This document shows, in pieces, positions 1 to 7,049 of a stretch of DNA of 14,073 nt; position 1 is the first letter of the stretch; every line of letters begins with the position of its first letter. The notes beneath the pieces were generated by a model. That model was given only the letters and a program-made list of their open reading frames with translations, ran no database searches and had not been told where the DNA came from. Origin of the DNA: Rickettsiales bacterium (GTDB lineage Bacteria; Pseudomonadota; Alphaproteobacteria; Rickettsiales; Deianiraeaceae). The stretch is taken from assembly GCA_947485035.1 (NCBI GenBank), contig CANKQN010000011.1, forward strand, positions 1 through 14,073. The letters are read 5' to 3'. The position numbers were made by a program, and so were the translations under genes.

Positions 1-1631
1 GCACCAGGAATATATTCTTTTGGAATTGCTCCACCAAAAATTTTGTTTTCAAAAACAAAACCCGAACCAGGTTCACCCGGTGCGAATTCAATTTTCACGC
101 GTGCGAATTGGCCAGAACCACCAGATTGCTTTTTATGTAGGTAATCAATTGTTGCGGGAGCTGTAATTGTTTCACGGTAAGCAACTTGCGGTGCACCAAT
201 TGTTGCTTCAACGCCAAATTCCCTTTTCATACGGTCAATGATAATCTCCAAGTGAAGCTCACCCATTCCTTTCAGAATTGTTTGATTGGATTCCTCGTTT
301 GATTCAACACGAAGCGATGGATCTTCTGCAACAAGTTTAGCAATAGCAAGGGACATCTTGTCTTGGTCGGCAACGGATTTAGGTTCAACAGCAACTTCGA
401 TTACAGGTTCAGGGAAATCCATGCGTTCCAAAATGATTGGTTTTTCAGGGTCGCACAAAGTATCACCCGTTGTTGTGTATTTTAAACCAGCAAGGGCGAC
501 GATGTCTCCTGCTACTGCAATTTTAACATCTTCACGGTTGTTTGCGTGCATAAGAAGCATTCTTCCAACGCGTTCTTTTTTGTCTTTAACAGAGTTAAGA
601 AGCGCCATACCAGGTTCAAGTTGACCCGAGTAGATTCTAACAAATGTGATTGAGCCGACGAATGGGTCGTTTGCAAGTTTGAACGCAAGCATTGAAAGTG
701 GTTCGGAGGTTTTTTTCTTACGAACTTCTTCCGCATCAGTATCAGGGTTAATACCTGTTACATCAGGAATATCAATTGGTGATGGAAGGTAAAGATTTAC
801 CGCATCAAGAAGTGGTTGAACACCTTTGTTTTTAAAGGCAGAACCACAGAAAATTGGCACAAATTTGAAGGCAATTGTTCCCTTACGAATACACGCGTTA
901 ATGTCGTCTTCGGAAATTGTTTCGCCGTTAAGGTATCTTTCCATCAAGTCATCGTCCATTTCAACCGCTGTTTCAATTAGTTGAGCGTGGTATTCTGCAA
1001 CTTTTTCTTTCATGTCAGCAGGAACATCAACATAAGAAAATTCAGCACCAAGTTGATCGTTTTCCCAAACAATATATTGTTGCTTTAAAATATCAATAAT
1101 TCCTTCGAATTCGTCGCCTGCACCAACGGGAAGTTGCATAACAAGTGGTTTAGCACCAAGACGGCTAACGATCATATTAACACAGCGATAGAAATTCGCA
1201 CCTGTTCTGTCCATTTTGTTCACGAAGCAAATTCGTGGAACGGCGTATTTGTCGGCTTGTCTCCACACAGTTTCAGACTGCGGTTCAACACCAGCAACGC
1301 CATCAAACACTGTAACTGCACCATCAAGAACACGAAGTGAGCGTTCAACTTCAATTGTGAAATCGACGTGTCCGGGAGTATCAATAATATTAATCAAGCA
1401 ATCTTTCCAGTTACAAGTTGTAGCGGCAGATGTAATGGTAATTCCGCGTTCTTGTTCTTGAACCATCCAGTCCATTGTTGCTGCACCATCGTGAACTTCC
1501 CCAATTTTGTGTGAACGACCCGTGTAGTAAAGAATTCTTTCGGTTGTTGTTGTTTTACCGGCATCAATGTGTGCCATAATTCCAATATTGCGATATTTTT
1601 CAATTGCATACTGCGACCTATCAACGGACAT
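1..1631 (-). CDS. fusA: Elongation factor G, partial (C-terminus beyond window edge)
   Basis: This is the ribosomal translocase GTPase EF-G. It moves tRNA and mRNA during elongation and, with RRF, splits ribosomes. Reading leftward from ATG at 1629-1631 gives 543 codons of a protein usually near 690-700 residues, so about the last fifth is missing. The GTPase motifs are in order: G1 AHIDAGKTT (residues 20-28), switch I RGITI (62-66), G3 DTPGH (84-88) and G4 NKMD (138-141), followed by the GSAF G5 region. The later domains include the GMGELHLEI stretch of EF-G domain III. The start fits the family (about 15 residues before the YRNIGI block). No Shine-Dalgarno is visible; the leader is A/T rich. 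In most bacteria fusA follows rpsL and rpsG, but here the upstream same-strand gene is an unrecognised repeat protein. Identity is certain. Confidence 0.97.
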   Translation of the reverse strand, partial: MSVDRSQYAIEKYRNIGIMAHIDAGKTTTTERILYYTGRSHKIGEVHDGAATMDWMVQEQERGITITSAATTCNWKDCLINIIDTPGHVDFTIEVERSLRVLDGAVTVFDGVAGVEPQSETVWRQADKYAVPRICFVNKMDRTGANFYRCVNMIVSRLGAKPLVMQLPVGAGDEFEGIIDILKQQYIVWENDQLGAEFSYVDVPADMKEKVAEYHAQLIETAVEMDDDLMERYLNGETISEDDINACIRKGTIAFKFVPIFCGSAFKNKGVQPLLDAVNLYLPSPIDIPDVTGINPDTDAEEVRKKKTSEPLSMLAFKLANDPFVGSITFVRIYSGQLEPGMALLNSVKDKKERVGRMLLMHANNREDVKIAVAGDIVALAGLKYTTTGDTLCDPEKPIILERMDFPEPVIEVAVEPKSVADQDKMSLAIAKLVAEDPSLRVESNEESNQTILKGMGELHLEIIIDRMKREFGVEATIGAPQVAYRETITAPATIDYLHKKQSGGSGQFARVKIEFAPGEPGSGFVFENKIFGGAIPKEYIPG

Positions 1632-1644
1632 ATTCTAGAAAAAA

Positions 1645-1695
1645 ATTATAAAAAAGACTGTGAATTTCAATGTTTGTGATGAAATTAATTGTCAA
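1645..1695 (-). promoter_or_regulatory. Candidate fusA promoter (ambiguous)
   Basis: Two overlapping possibilities lie in the 73-bp gap before fusA. A perfect TATAAT (minus strand, 1645-1650) lies 13 nt before the ATG but has only a TTGAAA box at a short 14-bp spacer. A perfect TTGACA (1690-1695) has a poor -10 (CATTGA, 1667-1672) at a 17-bp spacer. Which one is used, or whether fusA is read from the upstream gene, cannot be decided by eye. Confidence 0.3.
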
Positions 1696-1704
1696 GATTT
1701 ATTA

Positions 1705-2271
1705 TCAATGACTAATTAAGTCTTGTAAATTCTTGTCAACTATGAGCTGCGGAGTCGCACTTGGTTGTCTTTTCAATTCCTTTGAATGAGATGTCATTGA
1801 AATATTTGAACGCAGTGAACTTGCTGAAAGCGGGCGTTGTAATTGTGAAACTTGTATTTTATTGGTTTTATCATTGCTTTTTAAATGCGATTTGAATATT
1901 TCTTCAAGCATCGCGCGTGCACGTTCTTTAGTGCTTTCATTTTCAAAATCTAACACTGGTAATTTGAATATTTCTTCAAGCATCGCTTGTGCAAGTTTTT
2001 TCGTGCTTTCATTGTCAACACCTAACACTTGCAGTGTTTCGTTCGGTTTATCACTACTGATTTTATCACTGCTTTTTGAATGCAAGCCTGCTGAAAGCGG
2101 TTTAAAAAATGCTTCAAGGAAAGCTTCCATAAGCTCACTTAAGAGCTTGTCTAATTCGGCTAGTGTTGCGATTCGCATGTGATCATTACTCTTTGTCATA
2201 CTTTCTAGCTTGGAAAAAAGAGTGGCAAGTTTATTCTGAATGGTAGAAATATTAGAAGAGGAATTTGACAC
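1705..2271 (-). CDS. Hypothetical Ser/Lys-rich protein with duplicated 24-residue helical unit
   Basis: I do not recognise this 188-residue protein. It is polar, rich in Ser, Lys, Glu and Leu, and has no signal peptide or membrane segment. A 24-residue unit occurs twice in tandem (residues 82-105 and 106-129). Each copy carries the core NESTK followed by AMLEEIFK. A more degenerate relative seems to precede them around residues 48-70 (EAFFK then SKSSDK), and LSAG/LSAS motifs recur near 59 and 148. The N-terminal 20-60 region looks helical or coiled-coil. The start is a GTG at 2269-2271. An in-frame ATG at Met25 is an alternative and would give 164 residues. An upstream ATG at 2276-2278 is out of frame and closes quickly. 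It shares strand with fusA and is divergent from the DAHP synthase. It could be a lineage-specific or secreted protein; nothing in the sequence proves that. Confidence 0.65.
   Translation of the reverse strand: MSNSSSNISTIQNKLATLFSKLESMTKSNDHMRIATLAELDKLLSELMEAFLEAFFKPLSAGLHSKSSDKISSDKPNETLQVLGVDNESTKKLAQAMLEEIFKLPVLDFENESTKERARAMLEEIFKSHLKSNDKTNKIQVSQLQRPLSASSLRSNISMTSHSKELKRQPSATPQLIVDKNLQDLISH
1885..2028 (-). repeat. Two tandem 72-bp coding repeats
   Basis: Inside the hypothetical gene, two imperfect 72-bp copies (1885-1956 and 1957-2028) encode the duplicated 24-residue unit. The plus-strand string TTTGAATATTTCTTCAAGCA recurs exactly 72 bp apart, at 1891 and 1963. The copies differ at several positions, so the duplication is not brand new. 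Partial echoes lie outside the array: TTTTATCATTGC near 1867 and TTTTATCACTGC near 2061. Confidence 0.85.
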
Positions 2272-2299
2272 TTTGCATGATAATTATTAATTATGTAGT

Positions 2300-2329
2300 A
2301 ATACACTAATTAAATTGCTCAAATGTCAA
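2300..2329 (-). promoter_or_regulatory. Candidate leftward promoter of the hypothetical repeat gene
   Basis: The minus strand has a perfect TTGACA -35 (2324-2329) and TGTATT as -10 (2300-2305, 4 of 6 consensus positions) with an 18-bp spacer. Transcription would start about 20-25 nt before the GTG at 2271. The -35 lies in the left arm of the palindrome at 2322-2351. Confidence 0.5.
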
Positions 2330-2351
2330 GTGTATTTTCTCACTTGACATT
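2322..2351. promoter_or_regulatory. 11-bp-arm perfect inverted repeat between divergent genes
   Basis: Arms 2322-2332 (AATGTCAAGTG) and 2341-2351 (CACTTGACATT) are perfect reverse complements separated by 8 nt. Each arm contains a TTGACA -35 box facing outward, so the palindrome sits exactly where two divergent promoters abut. It could be an operator for a dimeric repressor, or simply two mirrored -35 boxes extended by chance. Confidence 0.7.
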
Positions 2352-2372
2352 GGAATTAGTCTATAATAAAAA
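2344..2372 (+). promoter_or_regulatory. Candidate promoter of the DAHP synthase gene
   Basis: TTGACA (2344-2349) is followed at a 17-bp spacer by TAAAAA (2367-2372, 4 of 6). A perfect TATAAT sits at 2362-2367 but only 12 bp from the -35, too close for ordinary sigma-70 use. The start codon is at 2395. The -35 is in the right arm of the palindrome. Confidence 0.5.
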
Positions 2373-2394
2373 CCCCAAATAACATTTATTTAAT

Positions 2395-3729
2395 ATGAAC
2401 TGGGATAAGAAATCATGGCAGAAATTTCCAATAACGCAACAACCGCAATATTCCACAGAAGAACTTATTTCTGTTGAAGCAATTAAGGAACGCATTGTGG
2501 AATTTCCGGGGATAGTCTCCAAATTTTCAATAACAAACCTTCGCTCTTCTTTGACGAAAGTTCAGCATGGTGAAGCATTTCTTTTGCAAGGTGGCGATTG
2601 TGCTGAATCGTTTTCAGGGTTTAATACTCAAAATTTAACGAACTACTTCCGCCTGTTTTTGCAAATGAACGCAGTATTAATGGAAGGCTTTAAAAAGCCC
2701 GTTGTGAAGATTGGTCGCATTGCTGGGCAATATGCAAAGCCGCGATCTTCTGATTTTGAAGAAATCAACGGTGTAAAAATGCCGTCATACCGTGGCGATA
2801 TCATAAATTCTATCGAATTTAACGAACAAGCACGAAAGCCAAACCCTAATCGCCTTTTGGAAACATATTTCCATTCAGTTGCAACCTATAACTTCATTCA
2901 AAGCCTTGCCAGAGACGGCTTCGCCTCGTTTTCCAATGTTTTTAAATGGAATGAAGAATTTCTTTCGGTTGCGAATAGAAACACTGAATTTGAAGTAATT
3001 ATTAATAAAATTAACAACCATATCAATTTTTTCGGAAACTGTGGTTACAGTTCAAGCAATTCTGAAAAACTTCAACAAGCAGATTTCTTCACATCTCACG
3101 AAGCTCTTTTGTTGCATTACGAAGAGCCATTGGTTCGCGAAATTGACGGAAAGAACTATTGTCTTTCTGCGGATCAACTTTGGATTGGCGACCGCACTCG
3201 CAAAATTACACACGCCCATGTTGAATTTGTTCGTGGTATTGAAAACCCAATTGGAATTAAGGTTGGTCCCACAACTGATTGCAAAGAACTTGTGGATATT
3301 ATTCAAGCGATCAACCCCAATAATGAAGACGGTAAAATTATTCTTATCGCCCGCATGGGTGCGGAAAAAATTCACGAATTCCTTCCTTCAATTGTTGAAA
3401 ATATCAGGAATTCCGGCGTTGGTGTTATTTGGCAGATCGACCCAATGCACGGTAACATTGTGAAAGCCGAAAATGGCTACAAAACACGCAGAGTCTCCGA
3501 TATTTCCAGCGAAATACTCTCGTTCTTTAAAATTCACAAGGAACTTGGAACTTACGCTGGGGGGGTGCATCTTGAAATGACAGGTAACGATGTTACAGAA
3601 TGCCTTGGAGGCTTTCAAAATATTATCGATTCCGACCTCTCAAAACGATATCACACACACTGCGACCCACGCCTGAATTCATCGCAAGCACTTGAAATTA
3701 TGCTTCAACTGGTGAACGATGTTTGCTAG
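2395..3729 (+). CDS. Class II 3-deoxy-7-phosphoheptulonate (DAHP) synthase
   Basis: This enzyme catalyses the first committed step of the shikimate pathway, condensing phosphoenolpyruvate with erythrose 4-phosphate to give DAHP. At 444 residues it matches the class II (plant/Mycobacterium/alphaproteobacterial) family, not the AroF/G/H class I family. Metal ligands equivalent to those of the M. tuberculosis enzyme are all visible: Cys69 in QGGDCAE, His352 in DPMHGN, Glu394 in GGVHLEMTG and Asp424 in HCDPRLN. Other family blocks are WIGDRTR, GIENPIGIKVGP and the RMGAEKI loop. The ATG at 2395 gives the expected N-terminus (NWDKKSW then K/Q-rich) and follows a candidate promoter. There is no Shine-Dalgarno. 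It stands alone with no other aro gene in view, and its stop overlaps that of the convergent 61-aa gene. Presence implies retained aromatic biosynthesis, unusual for obligate Rickettsiales. Confidence 0.96.
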   Translation: MNWDKKSWQKFPITQQPQYSTEELISVEAIKERIVEFPGIVSKFSITNLRSSLTKVQHGEAFLLQGGDCAESFSGFNTQNLTNYFRLFLQMNAVLMEGFKKPVVKIGRIAGQYAKPRSSDFEEINGVKMPSYRGDIINSIEFNEQARKPNPNRLLETYFHSVATYNFIQSLARDGFASFSNVFKWNEEFLSVANRNTEFEVIINKINNHINFFGNCGYSSSNSEKLQQADFFTSHEALLLHYEEPLVREIDGKNYCLSADQLWIGDRTRKITHAHVEFVRGIENPIGIKVGPTTDCKELVDIIQAINPNNEDGKIILIARMGAEKIHEFLPSIVENIRNSGVGVIWQIDPMHGNIVKAENGYKTRRVSDISSEILSFFKIHKELGTYAGGVHLEMTGNDVTECLGGFQNIIDSDLSKRYHTHCDPRLNSSQALEIMLQLVNDVC

Positions 3730-3911
3730 TTAATCTCATGGTCTTCTTTTGTCATATTGTTAAGAATTTGCTTGAATATATCTTCCATATCTGTAAGGGC
3801 AGATGTCATGCTTGAAAGGGAAAATATTAACGCATTTGCATTGGTCATTTGGTAAGGTTTTCCATCAGGGAATGTAATTACATTATGGTAATTTTGTGTG
3901 TTCATATTCAT
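3726..3911 (-). CDS. Small hypothetical protein, 61 aa, with near-consensus promoter
   Basis: I do not recognise this small acidic-to-neutral protein. It starts MNMNTQNYHNV, has a middle of hydrophobic and Ser/Thr character (NANALIFSLSSM, residues 24-35) and ends in a charged tail. There is no clear membrane helix or signal peptide. An alternative start is Met3. Support for it being a real gene is mainly upstream: a very good leftward promoter at 3941-3969, with a predicted start about 20 nt before the ATG. It runs convergent to the DAHP synthase and the two stop codons share the palindrome CTAG (3726-3729). It may be a genuine small protein, or the transcript could be an untranslated RNA or an antisense regulator of the DAHP synthase 3' end. 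Confidence 0.5.
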   Translation of the reverse strand: MNMNTQNYHNVITFPDGKPYQMTNANALIFSLSSMTSALTDMEDIFKQILNNMTKEDHEIN

Positions 3912-3940
3912 TTAATTTAGTTACTTATTTCTTATATACA

Positions 3941-3969
3941 AGTATAGCATAAAAATGGGTGCGTGTCAA
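3941..3969 (-). promoter_or_regulatory. Strong leftward sigma-70 promoter
   Basis: On the minus strand a perfect TTGACA (3964-3969) and TATACT (3941-3946, 5 of 6) are separated by exactly 17 bp, the best promoter in the window. The predicted transcript starts near 3934 and covers the 61-aa gene. Confidence 0.75.
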
Positions 3970-3977
3970 CGGTTTTT

Positions 3978-4263
3978 TTAATTAAAACCCACACAGCTTA
4001 CGCTGTTATTTCTGCCACCTTTAATAACGCTCGCACTCGCACTTGTTACGCGTTTTTTAAGTTTTTTTGTGATGCTTGGATTGTCTTGATAATTACATAT
4101 GCCAACTGTGCTATTGTTAAAATAATTATTTATCAATTCATTCTTCTGTATGAGTAAAAATATATTCCCGAGGTTTCATATTGTAAGAATCTTCTACATT
4201 CGTATAAATGGATGGTAGTGTAAAATTTTCATCAAAGCATTTGTCATAAGTTTCTTGATTCAT
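3978..4263 (-). pseudogene. Possible frameshifted small gene (two abutting frames)
   Basis: The 477-bp stretch between the 61-aa gene and mreB holds an unrecognised minus-strand coding-like region. From ATG at 4261-4263 a 41-residue frame (MNQETYDKCF...) ends at TGA 4138-4140. A second frame, open from 4175 down to TAA at 3978-3980, carries on with similar composition (ELINNYFNNSTVG..., then a basic KKLKKRVTSASAS segment). Dropping the single base at 4140 joins them into a 94-residue protein. Upstream of the ATG the first frame stays open to 4387 and reads CLHCGDKC, a possible metal-binding cluster, so a TTG at 4297-4299 is another start. A plus-strand frame (3963-4157) covers part of the same DNA but looks like a shadow. 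This could be a decayed gene, two tiny genes, or non-coding DNA. Confidence 0.35.
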
Positions 4264-4326
4264 ATTCTTGGATATTCTACATTTGTCGCCACAATGCAAG
4301 CAATTTTTGAAGAAAAAAATAAAATC

Positions 4327-4355
4327 TTGACATACAGAAACTTTGAATTGATATT
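4327..4355 (+). promoter_or_regulatory. Candidate mreB promoter
   Basis: TTGACA (4327-4332) and GATATT (4350-4355, 4 of 6) are 17 bp apart. Transcription would start about 27 nt before the mreB ATG at 4389. The -35 is preceded by C, the same CTTGACA form seen at other promoters here. Confidence 0.55.
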
Positions 4356-4388
4356 GGGTAAAATATGTTGTTTTTATAACTTCGCACT

Positions 4389-5423
4389 ATGTTTCAGTTT
4401 TTTACATCGAAATTCTCCAAAAAAATAGCAATAGACCTTGGAACGGCAAACACTCTTGTCTACACTGTTGACGAAGGAATTATCCTAAACCAGCCTTCAA
4501 TTGTTGCGGTTGAATATCAAGGTGGGCAATTAGTTCCTTATAAATTCGGACACGATGCCAAAATAATGGTGGGTAAAACTCCTGCGAAATATCAAGCAAT
4601 TCGCCCATTGAAAGATGGTGTAATTGCGGATTTCAAACTCGCAGAATCAATGATTCGCCACTTCGTTGGACTTGTTTGCAAGGTAAATTTTTTCGTTAAG
4701 CCAACAATTGTCATTTGTGTTCCGTCAACTGCAACATCTGTTGAGCGTCGTGCAATTCAGGACGCGGCAGAAATGGCAGGTTCTCATATTACATATCTAA
4801 TTGACGAGCCAATCGCAGCCGCACTTGGTTCAAATATTGATATCGAAGAAGCAAAAGGTTCAATGATTGTCGACATTGGTGGTGGAACAAGTGAAATTGC
4901 CGTAATTTCCCTTGGTGGAGTTGTATACGGAAATTCATTGCGTATTGCCGGTGATAAAATGGAAGAATCCATAATAAATTACATTCGCAAAAAATACAAC
5001 ATGCTTATCGGCGAACAAACTGCGGAGAAAATCAAGCACACAATTGGCTGTGCAATGCCTTCGGAGGAAAACCATGTTATCGGCATCAAAGGAAGAGATT
5101 TAGTCACAGGAATTCCAAAACGCATTGAAATTTCAGAAGCTGATATCGCTGAAGCTCTGCGCGATCCTCTTAGTAAAATCGTTGATGCCATTATGACGGC
5201 ACTGGAAATTACTCCACCGGAAATTGCTTCAGATATTGTTGAATCTGGAATTGTAATTACAGGTGGTGGTGCGTTATTGAAGCAAATTGACACTTTAATA
5301 TCAGAAGCTACTGGGCTTTCTGTTCGCATTGCAGATGAACCTTTGCAATGCGTTGTTAAGGGTATTGGAATTGTCTTGCACGACCTTGAAAAATACAAAC
5401 ATGTAACATTCAGAGAGGAGTAA
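4389..5423 (+). CDS. mreB: Rod-shape-determining protein MreB
   Basis: This actin-like ATPase polymerises under the inner membrane and guides lateral peptidoglycan synthesis. At 344 residues it is normal length. The actin-fold motifs are present: phosphate-1 DLGTANT (16-22), the catalytic Glu in DEP (139-141), phosphate-2 DIGGGTSE (162-169) and the adenosine loop TGGGALL (291-297). The N-terminus MFQFFTSKFSKK is an amphipathic membrane-targeting helix of the usual type. mreC, the normal downstream partner, is absent; instead a VirB6/TrbL-like gene follows after 22 bp on the same strand. A GAGGAG string lies at the very end of mreB (5415-5420), but 25 nt from the next ATG is too far for normal Shine-Dalgarno use. 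Confidence 0.97.
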   Translation: MFQFFTSKFSKKIAIDLGTANTLVYTVDEGIILNQPSIVAVEYQGGQLVPYKFGHDAKIMVGKTPAKYQAIRPLKDGVIADFKLAESMIRHFVGLVCKVNFFVKPTIVICVPSTATSVERRAIQDAAEMAGSHITYLIDEPIAAALGSNIDIEEAKGSMIVDIGGGTSEIAVISLGGVVYGNSLRIAGDKMEESIINYIRKKYNMLIGEQTAEKIKHTIGCAMPSEENHVIGIKGRDLVTGIPKRIEISEADIAEALRDPLSKIVDAIMTALEITPPEIASDIVESGIVITGGGALLKQIDTLISEATGLSVRIADEPLQCVVKGIGIVLHDLEKYKHVTFREE

Positions 5424-5445
5424 AATAATTTTGATCTTTTAATCT

Positions 5446-7047
5446 ATGGATCCGATAACAGCATGGATTGGAGCACAGATTGCTAAAATAAAGGTATATA
5501 TGATAATATACTTTTTTTTACTGATACTAGCATTGCTTTATGCAATTATTGTGTATTACACTGCTGGCAATGTTGAATTGTCTTCTGAAACTTTCACAAC
5601 TAATGGCGTTTATGTGCTTGAATCGAGTTTCTGGCAGCGAATGGAAAATATTTTGTTTGGAAACATTCAAGAAACGCTTTCAAGAATGAGAAAAGCAATA
5701 GTATTCAACGATATATTCCGTGCTATAGTAATTCTTGTTGCCATTCTTGCCATTACTTTAATGGGATTCACAATGCTGATTGGTGATCAAAAAATCACAA
5801 TAAAGGAGTTTTTTTCCGATATTCTTCTAATATTTGGCAGTGCTTCGATTTTATTATATTACGATCCCACATTATCTGTTGATCCCAGTGTCCCAGCTCA
5901 ACCTGAAAAATACATTACACTTCTTTATAACTTTCTTCAATCAATATCTCAATTTTTCTCAACAATGTTGTTTGGCTCTGTTGATGGCTATATGAGTATT
6001 AAATATACAGATGGAAGCCCTGTTGGATATTATGCTCCACTTGATGTTGTGACATCACTTTTTACAGACAAAGGTGTATCTGAACGCTTTAAATTGAAGC
6101 TTGCAGCGTTGATCCTCTCGCCAGCGTTTGTTTTTGTCCCGCTTGTATTAATTGCCACACTGTATTTTCTTCTGCCATGTATATTAACCGTATTTGTAGC
6201 AATTTTATTAGCAAAAGTAACGATAATGTTTACATTGCAATTTGTACCGTTTTTTATATTGTTTGCATCAATAAACGATGTTAAAATACGAATTAGTAAG
6301 AAATCAAAAGGTTTAAATTATTTGGGTAAAATAATAATTACTGGTCTTGCAGAGCCACTAGTTTTTCTTGCTTTAACATCATTTGTCGCGGGTTTTTTAT
6401 TTTATATATTTGTTGTTATAAATATCAGCGATATTTTTGACTTTTCAATATCAACTCGTAAGGTGGATCTTGGCAACAACGAGCATTGTGAGTGGTATGA
6501 CGCTCCGTGTTTGTTAAAAAAAGCAGCCTATAGTGTAATTGAAAAAGCGATGCTGCCAATTACTAGTCCACAAGGTTTCAATTTTACTAAGTTTTTCTTT
6601 GCCTCCATTCAACTGATTGCTGGCATTAAGCTCTTTGAACATCTCTTTGGTAAAATAACAGCAATAATTGGCAATCTAGTTTCTGGAGGTGCGGCAGGAA
6701 AAATGATTAATAGTGGAAAAGGTCTGTTTGACAAAAAGGATAATGATATTGGTAAAATGGTTGATAGTGCTTATCAAAAAAACATGGATTGGGCTATAAA
6801 CAAAACCATGGGGTCGGACACACGAACAGATGAAGAGAAGAAAGAAAAGCCAGATGACAAAGAAAAAACTGGTTTGGTGTATGGATTTGTGCAAAAGCAC
6901 TCCGATGCGGCAAAAAGTGCTGTCGTAAATAAAATTAAGCCACACACTGATGCGGCAAAAAGTGCTGTCGTAAATAAAATTAAGCCACACACTGATGCGG
7001 CAAAAAGTGCTGTCGTAAATAAAATTAAGAAAGCATTTGGAAAATAA
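5446..7047 (+). CDS. VirB6/TrbL-like polytopic inner-membrane protein with repeat tail
   Basis: This 533-residue protein is probably a type IV secretion VirB6/TrbL-family channel component. I infer this from architecture, not from a diagnostic motif. Membrane segments are visible near residues 17-39, 92-113, 121-138, 222-243, 244-275 (one or two helices), 297-326 and 382-400. A long polar loop (140-220) with Tyr/Asp-rich stretches follows the third segment, and a Cys pair sits in EHCEWYDAPC (346-355). After the last helix comes a Gly-rich stretch (409-425), then a hydrophilic lysine-rich tail with three perfect copies of a 15-residue unit (DAAKSAVVNKIKPHT). Long hydrophilic C-terminal extensions are known in Rickettsiales VirB6 proteins. 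It follows mreB after 22 bp and may share its transcript. No virB3, virB4 or other vir gene is in view. Another polytopic protein family remains possible. Confidence 0.55.
   Translation: MDPITAWIGAQIAKIKVYMIIYFFLLILALLYAIIVYYTAGNVELSSETFTTNGVYVLESSFWQRMENILFGNIQETLSRMRKAIVFNDIFRAIVILVAILAITLMGFTMLIGDQKITIKEFFSDILLIFGSASILLYYDPTLSVDPSVPAQPEKYITLLYNFLQSISQFFSTMLFGSVDGYMSIKYTDGSPVGYYAPLDVVTSLFTDKGVSERFKLKLAALILSPAFVFVPLVLIATLYFLLPCILTVFVAILLAKVTIMFTLQFVPFFILFASINDVKIRISKKSKGLNYLGKIIITGLAEPLVFLALTSFVAGFLFYIFVVINISDIFDFSISTRKVDLGNNEHCEWYDAPCLLKKAAYSVIEKAMLPITSPQGFNFTKFFFASIQLIAGIKLFEHLFGKITAIIGNLVSGGAAGKMINSGKGLFDKKDNDIGKMVDSAYQKNMDWAINKTMGSDTRTDEEKKEKPDDKEKTGLVYGFVQKHSDAAKSAVVNKIKPHTDAAKSAVVNKIKPHTDAAKSAVVNKIKKAFGK
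6904..7029 (+). repeat. Perfect 45-bp tandem repeat, 2.8 copies, coding
   Basis: Copies start at 6904, 6949 and 6994. The first two full copies are identical at all 45 bases and the third is identical for 36 bases before the array ends. The unit begins GATGCGGCAAAAAGTGCTGT. The period is a multiple of three, so copy-number change keeps the frame and varies the length of the protein's charged C-terminal tail by 15 residues per unit. Confidence 0.97.
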
Positions 7048-7049
7048 AT

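Noticed and set aside
3971..3990. GGTTTT...AAAACC inverted repeat as a possible terminator
   Set aside because: The stem is only 6 bp and mostly A-T; it would be unstable and falls at the end of the putative frameshifted gene without a clear U tract in the right place.
3963..4157. Plus-strand 64-residue open frame between the DAHP synthase and mreB
   Set aside because: Its residues look like the hydrophobic shadow of a minus-strand coding frame. It has no ribosome site or promoter in the right direction and opposes the flanking minus-strand small gene.
6904..7029. Direct repeats considered as a CRISPR array
   Set aside because: The repeats are contiguous without spacers, have a period divisible by three, and lie in frame inside a coding sequence.
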